Positions 60,144-64,000 of a stretch of DNA of 64,000 bases are shown here, in pieces. The stretch's first letter is position 1. Every line of letters begins with the position of its first letter. Position numbers and translations under genes: made by a program. The notes below the pieces were generated by a model, which was given only the letters and a program-made list of their open reading frames with translations, had not been told where the DNA came from and searched no databases. The DNA lies in the NCBI RefSeq assembly GCF_000026185.1, contig NC_010694.1, positions 1,674,001 through 1,738,000 of the forward strand. Direction: 5' to 3'. This DNA is from Erwinia tasmaniensis Et1/99. Its GTDB lineage: Bacteria; Pseudomonadota; Gammaproteobacteria; Enterobacterales; Enterobacteriaceae.

Positions 60144-61511
60144 TTAATCACACTGTACTTTTATTGCCAGCCCACCACGGGATGTCTCGCGGTATTTGGC
60201 ATTCATGTCCTTACCGGTTTCGTACATGGTTTCGATTACCTTATCCAGCGACACACGGGCTTCGCTGGTGCGGCGCATCGCCATACGCGCAGAGTTGATC
60301 GCCTTGACCGAGGCAATGGCATTACGCTCAATGCAGGGAACCTGCACCTGACCCGCTACCGGGTCACAGGTTAGCCCAAGATTGTGCTCCATGCCGATTT
60401 CAGCCGCTACGCACACCTGTTCAGGACTGGCTCCCAGCAGCTCCGCCAATCCGGCTGCGGCCATCGAGCAGGCAACGCCGACCTCTCCCTGACAGCCTAC
60501 TTCAGCGCCAGAGATAGAAGCATTCATTTTATACAGAATGCCGATAGCCCCTGCCGCCATAAAATAGCGGGTGAAAATATCCGGGCTGACGGATTCAATA
60601 AAGTGATCGTAGTAGGCTAATACCGCCGGAACAATGCCACAGGCACCGTTGGTCGGGGCCGTCACCACGCGTCCACCGGCGGCATTTTCTTCATTGACCG
60701 CCAGCGCAAACATATTGACCCAATCGATGACGTTCATCGGGTCGCTGGAAAGTTTGTCGGAAGAGACCAGCAGACGGCGCAGGGCGGAGGCACGACGCGG
60801 CACGCGCAGCGGGCCGGGCAGGACGCCTTCGGTATTTAAGCCGCGATCGATACAGTCGCGCATGGTTTGCCACACATCGGCAAAATAGCGTTCAATGTCT
60901 GCACGGCTCTGGTGGATAGCAAGTTCGTTTTTCATCACCATGCCGGACAATGACAGTCCGGTCATGTGGCAATGCGCCAGCATCTCTTTCGCGGAGTGGA
61001 AAGGATAGGGCACGGACACCTCATCCAGTGCCGTCTGGCCAAAATGCTCCTCATCGACGATAAAGCCCCCACCGACCGAATAATACGTCTTGCTGTAGAT
61101 TTTCAAATCGCCAGCAAAAGCATGGATGCTCATGCCGTTTTCATGCAGGGAGAGGTTGTCGCTGCGAAACACCATGCCGCCTTCACGCGGAAAATCGACT
61201 TCGTGAGCGCCATCGGCCAGCAGCAGACGTTGACGCTGTTCAACATCGCGAATAAATCCGGGTATGGCGTCAATATCAACGCTCTGCGGCAAAGCGCCAG
61301 ACAGGCCCATAATAATGGCGATATCGGTGTGATGACCTTTACCCGTCAGAGACAGCGAGCCGTAAACATCAACCGCAATACGCGTCACCGAGGAGAGCTG
61401 GTGATTGTTCACCAGATCGTCGACGAACTGTTTGCCGGCTTTCATTGGGCCTACCGTATGTGAACTCGACGGGCCTATGCCGATCTTAAACATGTCGAAA
61501 ACGCTAATCAC
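60144..61511 (-). CDS. sdaA: L-serine dehydratase SdaA
   Basis: SdaA is an iron-sulfur L-serine deaminase that makes pyruvate and ammonia. The 455-residue protein contains the N-terminal [18 protein letters not shown] near 12-29. The catalytic domain with [15 protein letters not shown] near 290, [20 protein letters not shown] near 335-354 and [19 protein letters not shown] near 380 supplies the cysteines of the [4Fe-4S] cluster. The start codon is GTG at 61511, preceded by AAGGAG. It is followed on the minus strand only by the shared terminator. Confidence 0.97.
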   Translation of the reverse strand: MISVFDMFKIGIGPSSSHTVGPMKAGKQFVDDLVNNHQLSSVTRIAVDVYGSLSLTGKGHHTDIAIIMGLSGALPQSVDIDAIPGFIRDVEQRQRLLLADGAHEVDFPREGGMVFRSDNLSLHENGMSIHAFAGDLKIYSKTYYSVGGGFIVDEEHFGQTALDEVSVPYPFHSAKEMLAHCHMTGLSLSGMVMKNELAIHQSRADIERYFADVWQTMRDCIDRGLNTEGVLPGPLRVPRRASALRRLLVSSDKLSSDPMNVIDWVNMFALAVNEENAAGGRVVTAPTNGACGIVPAVLAYYDHFIESVSPDIFTRYFMAAGAIGILYKMNASISGAEVGCQGEVGVACSMAAAGLAELLGASPEQVCVAAEIGMEHNLGLTCDPVAGQVQVPCIERNAIASVKAINSARMAMRRTSEARVSLDKVIETMYETGKDMNAKYRETSRGGLAIKVQCD

Positions 61512-61695
61512 GCTAAATGCTCCTTAAAGGATTTAATTGTTCTGGTGAAGGGGATAGTTAACGCTCACCAACTCTGCGAGGAATATAAATGAAATCCAGA
61601 TATATTGCAGTGATTAGGATCGATAGAAAGCCATATTTTGGTGAAAAATAATGTAAAGAACGTTCAGCTCAGCATATGGCGGCGATCTGGCTGTC

Positions 61696-62274
61696 TTATC
61701 GGGGGATTGATGTTTGCAGACTGAGCTGACGGATGATATTGGCAGTCATGCCCCAGATAAAGTAGTCGTCAAACCAGGATAGCCACACGCGGTGAAGGTG
61801 ACCGGCACGCTGGATATCCAGCGGCGAATAGCGACTCAGACGCAGCGCCTCCTCTAGCGGCATTTCAAATACCGACTCAACTTCTGCTGGATTTGCCTGC
61901 CAGCGAATTCCGGCAGGCAAAATGCCGACGACCGGAGTGACCTGAAAACCGGTACTGCTGGTTACCGGGGGCAGAATGCCGATCACATTCACCGCATCGG
62001 GGGGAATAGCCACTTCCTCCTGCGCCTCCCGCAGAGCGGTCGCGATGGGAAAAATATCGTTATCGTCTTTCACGCCACCGGGGAAGGCCACCTGACCAGC
62101 ATGCTTGCGTAGCGTGCCGGCGCGGCGCGTCAACAGCAGGGTCGGCGTGGGGCGTGCAACAATAGGAACCAGCACCGCCGCCTGACGTTGGGGTAAACCT
62201 CCGCCATTCCCGGAGGGCGGTTGCAGCAGAAAGCGCGACAGGAACCGCTCCAGCGCAGGCTGACTAGGGCTCAT
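61696..62274 (-). CDS. nudL: CoA pyrophosphatase NudL (Nudix)
   Basis: NudL-family Nudix hydrolases cut coenzyme A and its derivatives. The 192-residue protein equals the E. coli length. It has the UPF0035 signature [20 protein letters not shown] followed by GG near 46-67, running into the Nudix box [11 protein letters not shown] near 80. In the box the usual first Glu region reads GGVKDDND. Its start lies 11 bases inside the end of pabB, so it is translationally coupled to pabB. Confidence 0.93.
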   Translation of the reverse strand: MSPSQPALERFLSRFLLQPPSGNGGGLPQRQAAVLVPIVARPTPTLLLTRRAGTLRKHAGQVAFPGGVKDDNDIFPIATALREAQEEVAIPPDAVNVIGILPPVTSSTGFQVTPVVGILPAGIRWQANPAEVESVFEMPLEEALRLSRYSPLDIQRAGHLHRVWLSWFDDYFIWGMTANIIRQLSLQTSIPR

Positions 62275-63631
62275 TTTGATGTGATTCCAGGGAAGGCAGT
62301 ATGCGGTTCACCTTATCAAACGTTTCCTGATATTCTGCCGCCTCATCGCTGTCGGCGACGATCCCGCCTCCGGCCGCACAATACAGGGTACCACGCTCGG
62401 CGATCAGCGTGCGGATAGTAATGCTGGTGTCCATACGCCCGCAGACGCTGAGATAGCCGATACTGCCACACCATGCGTTGCGGCGCTGCGGCTCCAGAGC
62501 TTCGATAATTTCCATCGATCTGACTTTAGGTGCGCCGGTAATCGAGCCGCCGGGGAAGCAGGCGCGCAGAAGATCGCAGGCGGATAGCCCGGGTTTCAGC
62601 GTGGCGGTGATGGTGCTCACCAGGTGATGCACGGCCGGGAATGGCTCGACCACGAAAAGCTGCGGCACCGCCACGCTACCCGGCGTGGCAACGCGACCAA
62701 TATCATTACGCAACAGGTCAACTATCATCAGATTTTCACTGCGGTCTTTGGGCGACCGCGCCAGCTTCTCACCCTGTAGACGATCGGCAGCGGGATCGGC
62801 GAGGCGCGGCAGGGTTCCTTTGATCGGTCTGGTTTCAATCTGTTGCTGTTCAAGCTTGATGAAGCGTTCGGGGGACAGACTGATAATGACGCTGTCAGGC
62901 AGACGCAGAAAGGCGCTGAAAGGCGCGCGATTAGTCTCGCACAGCCTGCAAAACGCCTGCCACTCATCTCCGAGGTAGCTGGCAGCAAACCGCTGTGCCA
63001 GATTCACCTGATAACAGTCGCCAGACAGCAGCCACTGCTGAACCTGACGGAATTTCTCGCCATACTCTGCGCGTGACATATTCGCCTGCCAGCGGCTGGT
63101 AAGCCTGAAGGGTTCAGACGGTGTCGGACTGTGTTCCTCCAGCCATTTCAGCCTGCTGCTAACATTGCCGTGCACGACCAGGGTCAACGTTTGCCGATGG
63201 TGGTCGGCGACAAGCGCCCAGTCGTAGATGCCGACGGCCATATCCGGCGTGGTGAGCTGTTGCTCGGCGAGCTGGGGCAATTTCTCAAAGCGACGGCCGA
63301 GATCGTATCCGAACAGGCCGAGTGCGCCGCCCTGAAAGGGCAGATCGTCGTGATGCTGTGCCTGTAAACCACAGTCGTCAAGCTGCTGCTGGAGTAGCCG
63401 CAGAGGATCGGCGCTGCTGGACATCAATTGTCCCTGTGACGCAATTTCAGTTTGCTCTCCGCGCGTTATTAACGTTACAAGCGGCTCGGCCACCAGCATA
63501 TCGAAACGGTTGTCGCTGTGATCGGCAAATCCGGAATGCAGCAACATAGCCCAGGGTAAATGGGAGAGAGCAGCGAACTGATGCTGAACGGCCTCGGGCG
63601 TGTAGGGGAGAGAATGATAAACAGGTGACAT
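62264..63631 (-). CDS. pabB: Aminodeoxychorismate synthase component I PabB
   Basis: PabB with PabA converts chorismate and glutamine to 4-amino-4-deoxychorismate for folate synthesis. The 455-residue protein has the family's [20 protein letters not shown] near 100-119, YQVNLAQRF near 210 and the catalytic Lys in [11 protein letters not shown] near 275. [14 protein letters not shown] near 305, [19 protein letters not shown] near 360 and CGSIGYLS follow. It is the first gene of a pabB-nudL pair and divergent from yoaH. Confidence 0.95.
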   Translation of the reverse strand: MSPVYHSLPYTPEAVQHQFAALSHLPWAMLLHSGFADHSDNRFDMLVAEPLVTLITRGEQTEIASQGQLMSSSADPLRLLQQQLDDCGLQAQHHDDLPFQGGALGLFGYDLGRRFEKLPQLAEQQLTTPDMAVGIYDWALVADHHRQTLTLVVHGNVSSRLKWLEEHSPTPSEPFRLTSRWQANMSRAEYGEKFRQVQQWLLSGDCYQVNLAQRFAASYLGDEWQAFCRLCETNRAPFSAFLRLPDSVIISLSPERFIKLEQQQIETRPIKGTLPRLADPAADRLQGEKLARSPKDRSENLMIVDLLRNDIGRVATPGSVAVPQLFVVEPFPAVHHLVSTITATLKPGLSACDLLRACFPGGSITGAPKVRSMEIIEALEPQRRNAWCGSIGYLSVCGRMDTSITIRTLIAERGTLYCAAGGGIVADSDEAAEYQETFDKVNRILPSLESHQNEP

Positions 63632-63753
63632 GGTTTTCAGCAGTCGCGATCGTTACGGTTACGGGGAGTTAAGCGTGACATATTTTTATCCCGCTGGCAT
63701 CTCTTTGTCACCCGTGAAATAATCTTCGCCGCTAAAACACCGAGGAGTGACTT

Positions 63754-63981
63754 ATGTTCACAGGATTACCCGCGCTGTCATATGAACAGCAGCAACAGGC
63801 GGTAGAGCGCATACAGCAGCTGATGGCCGAGGGAATGAGCAGCGGTCAGGCGATCGGCATGGTGGCGGCAGAGATCCGTGAGAACCATACCGGCGGTCAT
63901 GTTGCCGTGATGTTCGACGAAGACGAAGAAGACTACATGGGCGACAACAATCACGACGAAGAAGAGCCGGAAGAAGAATAA
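63754..63981 (+). CDS. yoaH: UPF0181 family small protein YoaH
   Basis: YoaH is a small acidic protein of unknown function, conserved beside pabB in enterics. The 75-residue product begins [20 protein letters not shown], followed by [20 protein letters not shown] near 22-41. It then has an extended acidic tail ([12 protein letters not shown] and DEEEPEEE) about 16 residues longer than in E. coli. GAGGAGT precedes the ATG. It is complete, ending 19 bases before the window edge. Confidence 0.92.
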   Translation: MFTGLPALSYEQQQQAVERIQQLMAEGMSSGQAIGMVAAEIRENHTGGHVAVMFDEDEEDYMGDNNHDEEEPEEE

Positions 63982-64000
63982 ATCGCCAAACCCCTGCCGG

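Overview
The window is ordinary enterobacterial chromosome. Nearly every gene has a close counterpart in the E. coli segment that runs from the flagellar and chemotaxis genes through argS, cmoAB, aspS, ruvABC, znuABC, lpxM, pykA, zwf, purT, ptrB, rsmF, letAB, prc, htpX, cspC, sdaA and pabB. Protein divergence, the presence of flagella and the pattern of missing neighbours suggest a plant-associated relative such as Erwinia or Pantoea (Erwiniaceae). That placement is inference; no rRNA or other taxonomic marker is present. I see no tRNA or rRNA gene, insertion sequence, prophage or CRISPR array.

Layout. 1-6769 (+): end of a chemotaxis operon (cheR truncated by the window edge, cheB, cheY, cheZ), then the flagellar export genes flhB-flhA-flhE. 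6865-11481: argS (-), yecM (+), a MalY/PatB-type PLP enzyme (-) and cutC (+). 11482-13069: an AT-richer insert carrying one unrecognised 404-residue protein with six repeats of about 38 residues; it occupies the slot where E. coli has torYZ. 13136-16905 (-): cmoB, cmoA (wobble uridine modification of tRNA), yecN, yecE, yecD. 17218-22503 (+): aspS, nudB, yebC, ruvC, ruvA, ruvB. 22548-26459: the zinc uptake genes znuB, znuC (-) and znuA (+) around a Zur operator, then mepM. 26597-32753: lpxM (+), an MdfA-type drug exporter (-), pykA (-), a 0.7 kb gap where E. coli has hexR, and zwf (+). 32919-39430: purT (-, PurR box), yebG (+, LexA box), a TIM-barrel isomerase-like gene (-), yebE and ptrB (+), exoX and holE (-).

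39749-45871: yebY, the small RNA SdsR, a stress-like membrane protein, an AI-2E family permease, a spermidine-synthase-like enzyme, a small basic protein and rsmF. 46004-49850 (-): letA-letB envelope lipid-transport genes. 50064-54488 (+): msrC, proQ, prc, htpX. 54626-58254: yobH, yebO, an MBL-fold hydrolase, a frameshifted yobF, cspC, rlmA. 58542-63981: yoaE, sdaA, nudL, pabB, yoaH.

Control elements readable from sequence are a LexA site at ruvA and another at yebG, the Zur site between znuC and znuA, the PurR site at purT, and about a dozen intrinsic terminators. Compared with the E. coli gene order as remembered, torYZ, hexR, edd-eda, yobA-yebZ, pphA, kdgR, mgrB, mntP and manXYZ are not at their usual places. 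The most novel item is the repeat protein at 11855-13069. No multi-gene undescribed system is evident.
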